Assembly: GCA_020638875.1 (NCBI GenBank) | Contig: JACKHS010000016.1 | Coordinates: 20,159-84,158, forward strand | Length of the DNA: 64,000 bases | Reading direction: 5' to 3' | Source: Planctomycetota bacterium | Lineage (GTDB): Bacteria; Planctomycetota; UBA1135; GCA-002686595 | Shown here: positions 7,881-16,052 of the stretch, in pieces | How positions within the stretch are numbered: the stretch's first letter is position 1 | Layout of the letters: every line of letters begins with the position of its first letter | Program-made: the position numbers and the translations under genes | Notes under the pieces: generated by a model | Told to the model about the DNA's origin: nothing | The model's database searches: none | Seen by the model: the letters and a program-made list of their open reading frames with translations, nothing else

Positions 7881-9632
7881 CTAGCGCCAGTCGCCCTCGA
7901 GCAGGCCGTCCGCGAAGCGCAGCGACAGCGTCGTCTTGACGCCCTTGCGCGACTTGCCCTTGCCGAACAGCGTCAGGTCGAGCCACTTCTGCTTCACGAT
8001 CGTCGGGTCGTCGCCCTTCTTCTCGGCCGGGATGACGAGCTCGCGCTCGACGATCGCCAGGCTCGACGCCATCGGGTTGACGTACTCCGAGCCGCTCAGC
8101 GGCACCGCGGCCACCGGCGCGCCGGTCATGTCGAAGAAGATGAAGTTCTCGACGTGCTCGTCGAGCGGCACGAGGTCGCGCAGGTGCAGGCCCGAGTCGT
8201 CCTTGGCGCCCGCGTCGCCGCCCTCCTGGCCGGGCTCCTCGCCCTCCTGGCCGGCGGGCTGCTCGGCCGCCTTGCCCTTGCCCGCGGCGCCCGCGCCGCG
8301 CAGGGCGACGAGGTAGGTGCCCGCGGGCAGCGCCGGCTCGACGATGTCGCGGCTGGTGGCGAGGAAGCCCAGGTGGAAGACCTCGTCGTTGCGCGAGCCC
8401 TTGGTGATGTCGGCCATGCCCGTGATGGGCAGCTCCTTGGTGGGCGTGAACAGGATGTAGTCGTAGCTCTGGATGACCGCGTAGCCGGGCACCTTGCAGT
8501 TCGTCTCGCTGGTCATCCAGCGGTCGAGCGCGATCACCTGGTTCGGGTCGTACTCGACCGGGCCGTCGTCGGACTGCGGACGGATGTGGTTGGGGATCGC
8601 GTTCTCCTTCGCGACGGCGAAGTCGAAGCCCTGCTTCGCGGTCGCGGCGCAGCGGAAGCCGAGCGCGCTCGCCTGCTGGAAGCGGTCGAAGCCGCCGCGC
8701 GTCGTGCAGCGCGCGTAGAAGCGGCTGTTCTGCATCGAGCCGCCGCGCACCACGCGGCGGTCCGGGCTCCACGCCGGCGGCGTGTCGATCTCCTTCTTGC
8801 GGTCGCCCTTTCCGATGGAGAACTTCTTGTGCCTCCAGCCGGGGTAGGCCTCGTACTTCGAGCTGGTCCACTCCCAGACGTTGCCGGCGAGGTCCATCAC
8901 GCCCTCGGGGTCGGCCCCCTCGGCGAAGCTGCCCACGACGTACACGTCGCTCACGCCGGCGATCTCGTTGGTCGCCGCCTGCGCGCCGGCCTTGAACTCG
9001 TCACCCCACGGGTACAGGCGCTCCGTGTTGCCGCGGCAGGCGCGCTCGTACTCCTCCTCGGTCATCAGGCGCAGGCCGGCCCACTCCGCGTAGCCGCGCG
9101 CGTCCTGGTAGTCGACGTAGACGACGGGCTTGGTCGCGAGGTCCTTGGGCATCTCCCACTCGGCGTCCTTCCAGTTGCGCGTCCACCACTCGGCCTCGTC
9201 GAAGACCTGGCGCTCGCCGGGATCGCGGCCCTCCTCCTTGGCCTTGCGGCGGCGCTCGGCGTCGGCTTGCAGGAACTCGTTGCGCGCGACGTCGATCGCG
9301 TCCTTGCCCCACAGGAAGGGCGGGCGGGACTTGGTCGCCTCGACGTAGGCGCGGTACTGCTCGTTGGTGACCTCCGTCACCATGACGTAGCAGTCGTCGA
9401 CCTTGACCGTGTGCTGGGGGACCTCGGCCAGGAAGCCGCCGGCGTTGGCGACGAGCTGGGGGTTGTCCTCCAGCATCTTGGTCAGGTCCTTGAACTCCGT
9501 CCCGACCTTCGTGTTGCCTCCCTCGATGAGCACCATACCCGGCGGCGGCGCCTCTTGCGCGGACCCGGCAGGCGCGCCGGGCAGGAGCAGCGGGAGGGCG
9601 AGAGCGACGAAGGGCAGGGTGGAGTGGAGCAT
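7881..9632 (-). CDS. Exported SUMF1/FGE-fold (formylglycine-generating-enzyme family) protein
   Basis: This 583-residue protein has an N-terminal signal peptide (MLHSTLPFVALALPLLLPG, cleavage near residue 25). An FGE-sulfatase/C-type-lectin-like domain spans about residues 30-345. Family blocks are MVLIEGG, TEVTNEQYRAYV, PVVYVDYQDARGYAEWAGLRL, YPWGDEF, MDLAGNVWEW, VVRGGSMQ and the closing ALGFRCA. True formylglycine-generating enzymes have a Cys-containing SYC.RYR block after the GGS motif. Here that stretch reads SRFYARCTTRG, with only one Cys, so sulfatase activation is doubtful and another role is likely. About 240 more residues follow, including an acidic Gly/Glu/Gln linker, and match no family I know. 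No sulfatase gene is nearby. Confidence 0.8.
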   Translation of the reverse strand: MLHSTLPFVALALPLLLPGAPAGSAQEAPPPGMVLIEGGNTKVGTEFKDLTKMLEDNPQLVANAGGFLAEVPQHTVKVDDCYVMVTEVTNEQYRAYVEATKSRPPFLWGKDAIDVARNEFLQADAERRRKAKEEGRDPGERQVFDEAEWWTRNWKDAEWEMPKDLATKPVVYVDYQDARGYAEWAGLRLMTEEEYERACRGNTERLYPWGDEFKAGAQAATNEIAGVSDVYVVGSFAEGADPEGVMDLAGNVWEWTSSKYEAYPGWRHKKFSIGKGDRKKEIDTPPAWSPDRRVVRGGSMQNSRFYARCTTRGGFDRFQQASALGFRCAATAKQGFDFAVAKENAIPNHIRPQSDDGPVEYDPNQVIALDRWMTSETNCKVPGYAVIQSYDYILFTPTKELPITGMADITKGSRNDEVFHLGFLATSRDIVEPALPAGTYLVALRGAGAAGKGKAAEQPAGQEGEEPGQEGGDAGAKDDSGLHLRDLVPLDEHVENFIFFDMTGAPVAAVPLSGSEYVNPMASSLAIVERELVIPAEKKGDDPTIVKQKWLDLTLFGKGKSRKGVKTTLSLRFADGLLEGDWR

Positions 9633-9869
9633 GAGCGCTTCCTGAGGCGGACCCGAGGGGCGTGGGCGCGGCGGCGCGGCTGCGGGAGGCCGTCGCGCAG
9701 AGGGGGGTGGAGGGCGAGGAGCCGGCGGACGCGGCGAGGCTCCGCGGCCCGGCTCCTATCCCGCAGGGCGTGAGATGTTACGCCGCACCTCCCGATCCAC
9801 AAGCCGCCCGCCGTGATCCACCGGCGCCCGGCCCTACCGCGGCCGGGCGGGGGGGCCTGGACAGGACAG

Positions 9870-10904
9870 CTAGCCCGGCGGGCGCACTCCGGCGGCCTCC
9901 AGGTCGCGCTGGGGGGCCGCGATCCACTCCTCGCCGTGCACCTCGAGCAGGGCCAGGAACTCGTCCAGCACGCGCGGGTCGAAGGCGCGCCCGCGCTGGG
10001 CCTCGAAGAACTGCAGCGTCTTGGGCAGCTCCCAGACGTCCTTGTAGGAGCGCTTGGTCGAGAGCGAGTCGAAGACCTCCACGACGCCCAGGATGCGGCC
10101 GGGCAGCGAGATCTCGTCCTCGCGCAGGCGGCGCGGGTAGCCGCTGCCGTCCCACTTCTCGTGGTGCTCCGCGACGTACTTGCAGACGTCCTCGAGGTGC
10201 GGGTGGTCGCCGAGCATGCGCGCGCCGAGCTCGGGGTGGCGCTGCACCTCGCGGTACTCCTCGGGCGTCAGCGGGCCCTGCTTGGTCAGGAAGCCCAGGT
10301 CGTCGAGGTAGATCTTGCCGTAGTCGTGCGCGATGGCGCCCAGCTCCAGACGCTCGAGCGTGTGCTGCTCGAGGCCGAAGCGCTCGCCGAGGATGCGGCA
10401 GTAGCGGCGCGTGCGTTCGCCGTGACCGGCGGTGTAGGGGTCCACGCGCTCGATCGTGTTCGCCACCATGCCCGAGACGATGTCGACCATCTCGGAGAAG
10501 GCGAGGCGCCCGCGGCCGACGTCGAGCTGGCGCTCGCGCAGCGACTTGTGGACCATCGCGCCGAGCACGATCGGGTCCACGGGCTTCTGCAGGTAGTCGG
10601 TGGCACCGCTCTTGATGGCCGACACCGCCGCGTCGACGGCCGGGTAGCCGGTCATCAGCACGACCACGGCGTCCGGCTGCGCCTCGCGGCAGCGCGCGAG
10701 CAGGTCGGCGCCCTCCGCGCGGCCCTCGAACACCACGTCGGTGACGACGGCGTCGAAGCGCAGCGTGTCGAGCAGGTGGCAGGCCTCGCGCGCCGTGTGG
10801 CACAGCGTGACCTGGAAGCCCTGGGTGCCGAGGACGGCGCCCATGAGCTCGATGGTCGCGCGTTCGTCGTCGATGAGCAGGACGTGGGGCTTGTGCGTCT
10901 CCAT
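9870..10904 (-). CDS. Response regulator with HD-GYP (cyclic-di-GMP phosphodiesterase-type) output domain
   Basis: This is a two-component regulator of 344 residues. The receiver domain spans residues 5-120, with acidic pair D12/D13, phosphoacceptor D56 in VVTDVVFEG, and K107 in LQKPVDP. The HD-GYP domain spans about 140-330. It retains HDYGK (H193, D194), HHEKWDGSGYP (residues 247-257, with the GYP triplet) and VFDSLSTKRSYK, so the metal site and the c-di-GMP hydrolysis motif look intact. No partner histidine kinase is adjacent. GAGGAAC lies 4 bases before the ATG. A TACATA -10 box (10922-10917) sits about 13 bases upstream of the start. Its substrate is the ligand of the riboswitch at 1988-2080. 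Confidence 0.92.
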   Translation of the reverse strand: METHKPHVLLIDDERATIELMGAVLGTQGFQVTLCHTAREACHLLDTLRFDAVVTDVVFEGRAEGADLLARCREAQPDAVVVLMTGYPAVDAAVSAIKSGATDYLQKPVDPIVLGAMVHKSLRERQLDVGRGRLAFSEMVDIVSGMVANTIERVDPYTAGHGERTRRYCRILGERFGLEQHTLERLELGAIAHDYGKIYLDDLGFLTKQGPLTPEEYREVQRHPELGARMLGDHPHLEDVCKYVAEHHEKWDGSGYPRRLREDEISLPGRILGVVEVFDSLSTKRSYKDVWELPKTLQFFEAQRGRAFDPRVLDEFLALLEVHGEEWIAAPQRDLEAAGVRPPG

Positions 10905-10916
10905 GGCGTTCCTCGT

Positions 10917-10945
10917 TATGTAGCAACCTCGCGGGGGCGATGGAA
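10917..10945 (-). promoter_or_regulatory. Candidate promoter of the HD-GYP regulator
   Basis: On the minus strand TTCCAT (10945-10940), a 17-base spacer and TACATA (10922-10917). The -35 is weak and the -10 is good. The predicted leader is about 6 bases but includes the GAGGAAC ribosome-binding site. Confidence 0.4.
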
Positions 10946-10976
10946 GTGGACGCTGGGGCGCGACGCGGGCAGCGGC

Positions 10977-10982
10977 TAGACT
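10977..10982 (+). promoter_or_regulatory. -10 box giving a leaderless RluA-family mRNA
   Basis: TAGACT ends 7 bases before the GTG start at 10990, so transcription should begin at or next to the start codon. No Shine-Dalgarno sequence is present and no clear -35 is seen. Confidence 0.45.
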
Positions 10983-10989
10983 GCGCGGC

Positions 10990-11961
10990 GTGGACGAAGA
11001 CGTCGAGATCCTGAGCTTCCGCGTACCGCGCGAGCTCGACGGCGCGCGCCTCGACGCCGCGCTCGTGGCGCGCTGCGCGGGGCGCTCGCGCTCGCGCCTG
11101 GCGGCGGCGATCAAGGCCGGCGCGGCCAGCGTCGACGGCGTCGTCGTCACGAAGCCCGGCACGCCGGTGGCCGCGGGCGCGGAGGTGTGCCTGGGCCTGC
11201 CGCGCGCGCCCGCGCCGCCGGCGCCCGAGGAGGCGCGCCGCGCGCTCGACGTGCTCTACGAGGACGAGCACCTCGTCGTCGTGAACAAGCCGGCCGGCCT
11301 GCTGACGCACCGCACGGAGCGCGGCGGCGAGCGCAGCCTGGCCGAGCTGGCGCGCGCGAGCTACGGCGAGCTGCCCTCCGTGCAGGGCGAGGACCGCCCC
11401 GGCGTCGTGCACCGCCTCGACCGCGAGACGAGCGGCGTGATCGTCCTCGGCCGCACGCAGGCGGCGCTGGACGAGTTGCTGCGGCAGTTCCGCGAGCGCG
11501 AGGTCGAGAAGACCTACCAGGTGCTCGTGCACGGCGAGCCGCGCTTCGACAGCGACTGGATCACCGCGCCGCTGGGGCGCGACCCGCGCTCGGCCGACCG
11601 CGTGGCCGTGCTCGACCTCGAGGAGGGCGGGCGCGCGGCCGAGACCTACTACGAGGTGCGCGAGCGCTTCGCGGGCTACAGCCACCTCGCCGCGCAGCCC
11701 AAGACCGGCCGCACGCACCAGATCCGCGTGCACCTGACCTCGATCGGCTGTCCCGTGGTGGGGGACCGCGTCTACCAGGCGCGACGTTCCCACGCGGCGC
11801 CGGCGCCCGCGGGCGCGCCGGTCGCGCGCCGCCAGCTCCTGCACGCCGAGCGCCTCGCGCTGCGGCACCCCGTCAGCGGCGCGGAGCTGGTCTTCGAGGC
11901 GCCCACGCCGCGCGACCTGGCCGAGTGGCTGGCGGCGTTGCGCGCCGCGCGCGACGCGTAG
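10990..11961 (+). CDS. RluA/RluD-family 23S rRNA (or tRNA) pseudouridine synthase
   Basis: It converts specific uridines in structured RNA to pseudouridine. The 323-residue protein begins with an S4 RNA-binding domain (about residues 18-75, RLDAALVARCAGRSRSRLAAAIKAG). The catalytic domain carries the RluA signature HRLDRETSG with the nucleophilic Asp, plus the downstream motifs KTYQVLVHG and GRTHQIRVHL. Domain order fits RluD, RluC or RluA paralogs, and the target uridine cannot be read from sequence. The start is GTG 10990, immediately after a -10 box. It is divergent from the HD-GYP regulator and convergent with the lipoate ligase. Confidence 0.92.
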   Translation: MDEDVEILSFRVPRELDGARLDAALVARCAGRSRSRLAAAIKAGAASVDGVVVTKPGTPVAAGAEVCLGLPRAPAPPAPEEARRALDVLYEDEHLVVVNKPAGLLTHRTERGGERSLAELARASYGELPSVQGEDRPGVVHRLDRETSGVIVLGRTQAALDELLRQFREREVEKTYQVLVHGEPRFDSDWITAPLGRDPRSADRVAVLDLEEGGRAAETYYEVRERFAGYSHLAAQPKTGRTHQIRVHLTSIGCPVVGDRVYQARRSHAAPAPAGAPVARRQLLHAERLALRHPVSGAELVFEAPTPRDLAEWLAALRAARDA

Positions 11962-11997
11962 GCGACGTCCGCCTCGCGCGGATCGCGACCGCGCCGT

Positions 11998-12729
11998 TCA
12001 GCGCCGGCGCAGGAAGCTCGGGTCGACGTAGCGCGCGCCGAGCTCGCGCGCGCGCTCGCGCTCCTCGGGCGTGGGCACGCCGACCTCGAAGGCGAGGTCG
12101 AGGTGCTCGCGGAACGCGTCGAGCAGGCGCGGCGCGAGCGCGCCCGCGTCGAGGCCCGGCGCGGCCTCGCGCAGCGTCGCGATGTCGCCCTCGAGCGGCG
12201 ATGTGCCGAGCTTGATCGAGCCGTGGTGCAGCACGCGCCCGCCGGTGCGACGCTGCGCCGAGCCGACGCCCTTGCGACCGCCCCAGACGAGGTCCTGCGG
12301 CGTCCCGGCGTGGAAGCACATGCCGGTGCCCGCGACGTCCGACGCTGCGGCCCCGTCGCAGAGGAGCGTGGCCTCGACGCCCAGCCCGGCCAGCGCCGCC
12401 GCGATGGCCTTGTGCACGCGGCAGTAGGAGTCGGCCACCTTGCCGACGTAGAGCGGGTCGTCGGCGCTCGCGCTGAACGAGAAGGTCAGCTCGTTCACGT
12501 GGTGGATCGCGCCGCCGCCGGTGATGCGGCGCACGACCGCGCCGGCGCGCGCGGTGCCCGGCACGTCCGCCCAGCGCTGGAAGTAGCCCAGCGAGAGGGT
12601 GTCGGGCGACCAGGAGTAGAAGCGCAAGGTCGGGGGCGCGTCGCGCCGCTCCAGCAGGGCCTCGTCGAGGCCCATGTTGAAGGCGGGCGGCGCGCCCCAG
12701 GTGGTGATCAGGCGCCAGGTGCGCGGCAC
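11998..12729 (-). CDS. lplA: Lipoate-protein ligase A family protein
   Basis: This is a member of the biotin/lipoate ligase (BPL_LplA_LipB) family, which attaches lipoate or octanoate to E2 and H-proteins. The 243 residues include RRITGGGAIHHVNELTFSF, the family's RRxSGGGAVxHD-type loop. The Lys-containing segment GRKGVGSAQRRTGGRVLHHGS aligns with the GRKIxGxAQRR block. The start is GTG 12729, one base after the gcvPB stop. It is therefore the last gene of the glycine-cleavage operon, and its likely client is the GcvH encoded three genes upstream. It is shorter than E. coli LplA and lacks the C-terminal domain, so it may be an octanoyl/lipoyl transferase (LipM-like) rather than an ATP-using ligase. 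Confidence 0.88.
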   Translation of the reverse strand: MPRTWRLITTWGAPPAFNMGLDEALLERRDAPPTLRFYSWSPDTLSLGYFQRWADVPGTARAGAVVRRITGGGAIHHVNELTFSFSASADDPLYVGKVADSYCRVHKAIAAALAGLGVEATLLCDGAAASDVAGTGMCFHAGTPQDLVWGGRKGVGSAQRRTGGRVLHHGSIKLGTSPLEGDIATLREAAPGLDAGALAPRLLDAFREHLDLAFEVGVPTPEERERARELGARYVDPSFLRRR

Positions 12730-12730
12730 G

Positions 12731-14185
12731 TCAGTGCGAGCAGGTGTAGCACAGCACCGGGTCCTTCACCGCGCGGCCCTCGTCGAGGCGGCCGACGGGC
12801 GTGGTGACCGGGGCGGCGTGGAGCTTCTCGGGCTCGTGCTTGGCCTCCTCGGCGATGAGCAGCATGTCCGCGACGAACGCGTCCAGCGTCTCCTTCGCCT
12901 CGGTCTCGGTCGGCTCGATCATCATCGCCTCGCTCACGACGAGCGGGAAGTAGATCGTCATGGGGTGGTGCCCCAGGTCGATCAGGCGCTTGGCGACGTC
13001 GACCGCGTGGATGCCCTGCTCGCGCTGGTTCTTCGTGTTGCACACGAACTCGTGCATGCACATGCGGTCGTACGGCACGTGGAACGCGCCGCGCAGCTTC
13101 ACGCGCAGGTAGTTCGCGTTGAGCACGGCGTTCTGCGCGACGCGCAGCAGGCCCTCCGCGCCGAGGCGGCGGATGTAGCAGTAGGCGCGCAGCAGCACGC
13201 CGAAGTTGCCGGCCCAGCCGCGCAGCATGCCGATCGAGTACGGCGTGTCGTAGTCGAGGCGCAGGCCGCCCTCCTCCTCGACGACGCGCGGCGAGGGCAG
13301 GTAGCGCTCGAGCTCCTGCGTGACGCAGATCGGCCCCGCGCCCGGACCCCCGCCGCCGTGCGGCGTCGAGAAGGTCTTGTGCAGGTTGATGTGCATCATG
13401 TCGACGCCGAAGTCGGCCGGGCGCGCCACGCCGAGGATGGCGTTGAGGTTGGCGCCGTCCATGTAGACGAGGCCGCCGGCGGCGTGGACCATCTCGCTGA
13501 TCTTCGCGATCTTCGTCTCGAAGAGGCCCAGCGTGGACGGGTTGGTGATCATGAAGACCGCCGTGTCCTCACCCAGCTTCGCGGCCAGGTCGTCGAGGTC
13601 CACCAGGCCGTCGGGGCCCGAGGCGACCTCGACCGCCTGCAGACCGGCGATGCTGGCCGAGGCCGGGTTGGTGCCGTGCGCCGAGTCGGGGATCAGCACC
13701 ATCTTGCGCTGCTTCTGGCCGGTCTCGACGAAGTGGCGGTGCGCGACGAGCAGCGCGGTCAGCTCGCCCTGCGCGCCGGCCGCGGGGTGCAGCGTGACGC
13801 CCGGGAGTCCGGTCACCGCGGCGAGCGCGTCGGCGACGCGCTTCATCACGGCGAGCGCGCCCTGCACGCGGCCGGAGTCCTGCAGCGGGTGGATCGCGTT
13901 GAAGCCCGGGATCGCGGTGGCGGCCTCGTTGAGCACGGGGTTGTACTTCATCGTGCACGAGCCGAGCGGGTAGAAGCTGTCCGCGATGGACACGTTCTTC
14001 TTCGACAGGCGCACGTAGTGGCGCACGAGCTCGAGCTCGCCGAGCTCGGGCAGGTCGGGCGGCGTCCGGCGCAGCGCGCCGGCGGGCAGCGCGGAGAGGT
14101 CGGCCGCAGGGACGTCGAGCCGCCCCAGGCGCAGGGTGCGCCGGCCGGGCTGGCTCTTCTCGTAGAGCAGGAGGTCCTTGTTCAT
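12731..14185 (-). CDS. gcvPB: Glycine dehydrogenase (decarboxylating) subunit 2, P-protein beta
   Basis: This is the PLP-carrying half of the split glycine decarboxylase. It decarboxylates glycine and passes aminomethyl to lipoyl-GcvH. It is 484 residues, typical for GcvPB. The PLP lysine is K270 in INLHKTFSTPHGGGGPGAGP. Other marks are YPLGSCTMKYNP near residue 75, HGTNPASA, and the Cys/His-containing C-terminus CYTCSH. It lies 11 bases after gcvPA and one base before lplA, so the operon is tightly coupled. Confidence 0.96.
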   Translation of the reverse strand: MNKDLLLYEKSQPGRRTLRLGRLDVPAADLSALPAGALRRTPPDLPELGELELVRHYVRLSKKNVSIADSFYPLGSCTMKYNPVLNEAATAIPGFNAIHPLQDSGRVQGALAVMKRVADALAAVTGLPGVTLHPAAGAQGELTALLVAHRHFVETGQKQRKMVLIPDSAHGTNPASASIAGLQAVEVASGPDGLVDLDDLAAKLGEDTAVFMITNPSTLGLFETKIAKISEMVHAAGGLVYMDGANLNAILGVARPADFGVDMMHINLHKTFSTPHGGGGPGAGPICVTQELERYLPSPRVVEEEGGLRLDYDTPYSIGMLRGWAGNFGVLLRAYCYIRRLGAEGLLRVAQNAVLNANYLRVKLRGAFHVPYDRMCMHEFVCNTKNQREQGIHAVDVAKRLIDLGHHPMTIYFPLVVSEAMMIEPTETEAKETLDAFVADMLLIAEEAKHEPEKLHAAPVTTPVGRLDEGRAVKDPVLCYTCSH

Positions 14186-14196
14186 GGCGGGCGGGC

Positions 14197-15555
14197 TCAG
14201 GCGACGGTCGCGGCGGCGGCCAGGGGAGCGAGGGTGCGCACGAGCGCGTCGATCTCGCGCCGCGTGGTGAGTTCGGTGAAGGCCAGGAGCAGGGCGTTGG
14301 GGCCCAGCTCGGGGTACCAGCGGCCGATCTCGAAGCCGCCGATCATGCCGGCCGCGTCGACGGCGCGGTTGACCTGCGCCGCGGGCACGGGGCAGTCGAG
14401 CACGAACTCGTTGAACGACGCGCCGGCGCCGTAGCGCAGCGAGAAGCCCGGCAGGGCCTCGAGCTCGCGCGCGGCGTACTGCGTCTTGGCCAGGCAGTGC
14501 TCGGCCACCTCGCGCAGACCCGCCGGGCCGGCGGCGGCCATGTAGATGGCGCCGCGCAGCGCGATGAGCGCGTTGTTCGTGCAGATGTTGCTGGTCGCCT
14601 TGGCGCGGCGGATGTGCTGCTCGCGCGTCTGGAAGGTCAGCGCGAAGCCGCGCCGTCCCTGACCGTCGACGGTCTGCCCGACGATGCGGCCGGGCATGCG
14701 CCGCACGTTGGCGAGGCGCGTGGCGAACAGGCCGAACGACGGGCCGCCGAACGCGGTGGGCACGCCCAGCGACTGGCCGTCGCCGACGGCGACGTCGAAG
14801 CCCTGCGCGCCGGGGCTCTCGAGCAGGCCCAACGCGATCGGGTAGACGCACGCGACCGAGATCGCGCCGGCCTGCTTGGCCGCGGCGGCCTGCGCCGCGC
14901 CGTCCTCGATCACGCCCAGCGTGTTGGGCGACTGCACGACGAGCGCGCAGGTCTTGTCGTCGAGCAGACCGCCGAGCTCGGTGCGGCCGTCCGCGCCCAG
15001 CGGCGCCTCGACGACCTCGAGCCCGGTCCACTCCAGGTAGGTCGTGATCGTGCGTCGCGTGTGCGGGTGCACGCCGCGCGAGACCACCACCTTGTCGCGG
15101 CCGCGCGTCAGGTTCGCGGCCATCACCACCGCCTCGGCCGCGGCCGAGGAGCCGTCGTACATCGACGCGTTGGCGACCTCCATGCCCGTGAGCGCCGCGA
15201 CCATGGTCTGGAACTCGAAGAAGGCCGTCAGCGTGCCCTGACTGGCTTCGGGCTGGTAGGGCGTGTACGCCGTGACGAACTCCTGGCGGCCTTGCAGCGC
15301 GTCGACCACGCGCGGCCACCAGTGGCGGTACATGCCCGCCCCCAGGAAGCAGCCGGCGGTCGTGGTCGAGTTCCAGGAGGCCAGCTCCTGCAGCTCGCTC
15401 CACAGCTCGTCCTCGGACAGGCCCGCGTCGATCGGCAGCGGGCCCTTGTGGCGCAGCTCCGCGGGGATGCCCTCGAAGAGGTCCTCGAGGGTCTTCACGC
15501 CCACGGCCGCGAGCATCGCTGCGCGGTCGGCGTCGGTGTTCTGGATGAAGGGCAT
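14197..15555 (-). CDS. gcvPA: Glycine dehydrogenase (decarboxylating) subunit 1, P-protein alpha
   Basis: This is the non-PLP partner of GcvPB in the heterotetrameric P-protein. It is 452 residues, the usual length. Marks include NTDADRAAMLAAVGV at the N-terminus, YTPYQPEASQGTL, ANASMYDGSSAAAEA, and VGDGQSLG followed by FGGPSFGLFAT, typical of GcvPA. The gene follows gcvH by 30 bases. Confidence 0.96.
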   Translation of the reverse strand: MPFIQNTDADRAAMLAAVGVKTLEDLFEGIPAELRHKGPLPIDAGLSEDELWSELQELASWNSTTTAGCFLGAGMYRHWWPRVVDALQGRQEFVTAYTPYQPEASQGTLTAFFEFQTMVAALTGMEVANASMYDGSSAAAEAVVMAANLTRGRDKVVVSRGVHPHTRRTITTYLEWTGLEVVEAPLGADGRTELGGLLDDKTCALVVQSPNTLGVIEDGAAQAAAAKQAGAISVACVYPIALGLLESPGAQGFDVAVGDGQSLGVPTAFGGPSFGLFATRLANVRRMPGRIVGQTVDGQGRRGFALTFQTREQHIRRAKATSNICTNNALIALRGAIYMAAAGPAGLREVAEHCLAKTQYAARELEALPGFSLRYGAGASFNEFVLDCPVPAAQVNRAVDAAGMIGGFEIGRWYPELGPNALLLAFTELTTRREIDALVRTLAPLAAAATVA

Positions 15556-15585
15556 GGTCGTCGTGGTGCGGGCGGGCCCGCGCTG

Positions 15586-15981
15586 TCAGTTCTGGCTGGC
15601 GAGCAGGGCCTCGTAGCCCTCGGCGTCCAGGAGCTTGGAGGTGTCCTTGGTGGCGAGCTTGATCTTGATCAGCCAGCCGCGATCCCACGGGTCCTCGGAG
15701 AGGATCTCGAGGTGGTCCTCGATGGCCGGGTTGATCTCGACGACCTCGCCGGCGAGCGGCGTGTTGAGGTCGGCGACGGCCTTGACCGACTCGATCTCGC
15801 CGAAGGTCTCGCCGTCCTCGAGCGTGCGGCCCACTTCGGGCAGGTCGCAGTACACGAGGTCGCCCTCGTTGCCGCTGGAGAGCTCGTCCACGGCGAAGTC
15901 CGTGATGCCGATCAGCGCGGTGTCGCCGGTGATCTTGATCCACTCGTGCGAGGGCAGGTAGTGACGGTCGTTGGGGCGCAT
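15586..15981 (-). CDS. gcvH: Glycine cleavage system H protein
   Basis: This is a lipoyl carrier of 131 residues that shuttles the aminomethyl group between the P, T and L proteins. The lipoylation site is K67 in GEIESVKAVADLNTPLAG. The N-terminus YLPSHEWIKITGD and the GWLIKIKL strand near residue 103 are standard. It is second in the operon. The lipoate ligase at the operon's 3' end probably modifies K67. The L protein (lpd) is not in the window. Confidence 0.97.
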   Translation of the reverse strand: MRPNDRHYLPSHEWIKITGDTALIGITDFAVDELSSGNEGDLVYCDLPEVGRTLEDGETFGEIESVKAVADLNTPLAGEVVEINPAIEDHLEILSEDPWDRGWLIKIKLATKDTSKLLDAEGYEALLASQN

Positions 15982-16052
15982 GGGTCGTGGAGCGCTCGGC
16001 GCTCGGGTTGGGGTGGCTGGGGGTCGGTGGAGCCGCGGCGCGCGGCTCCGCG

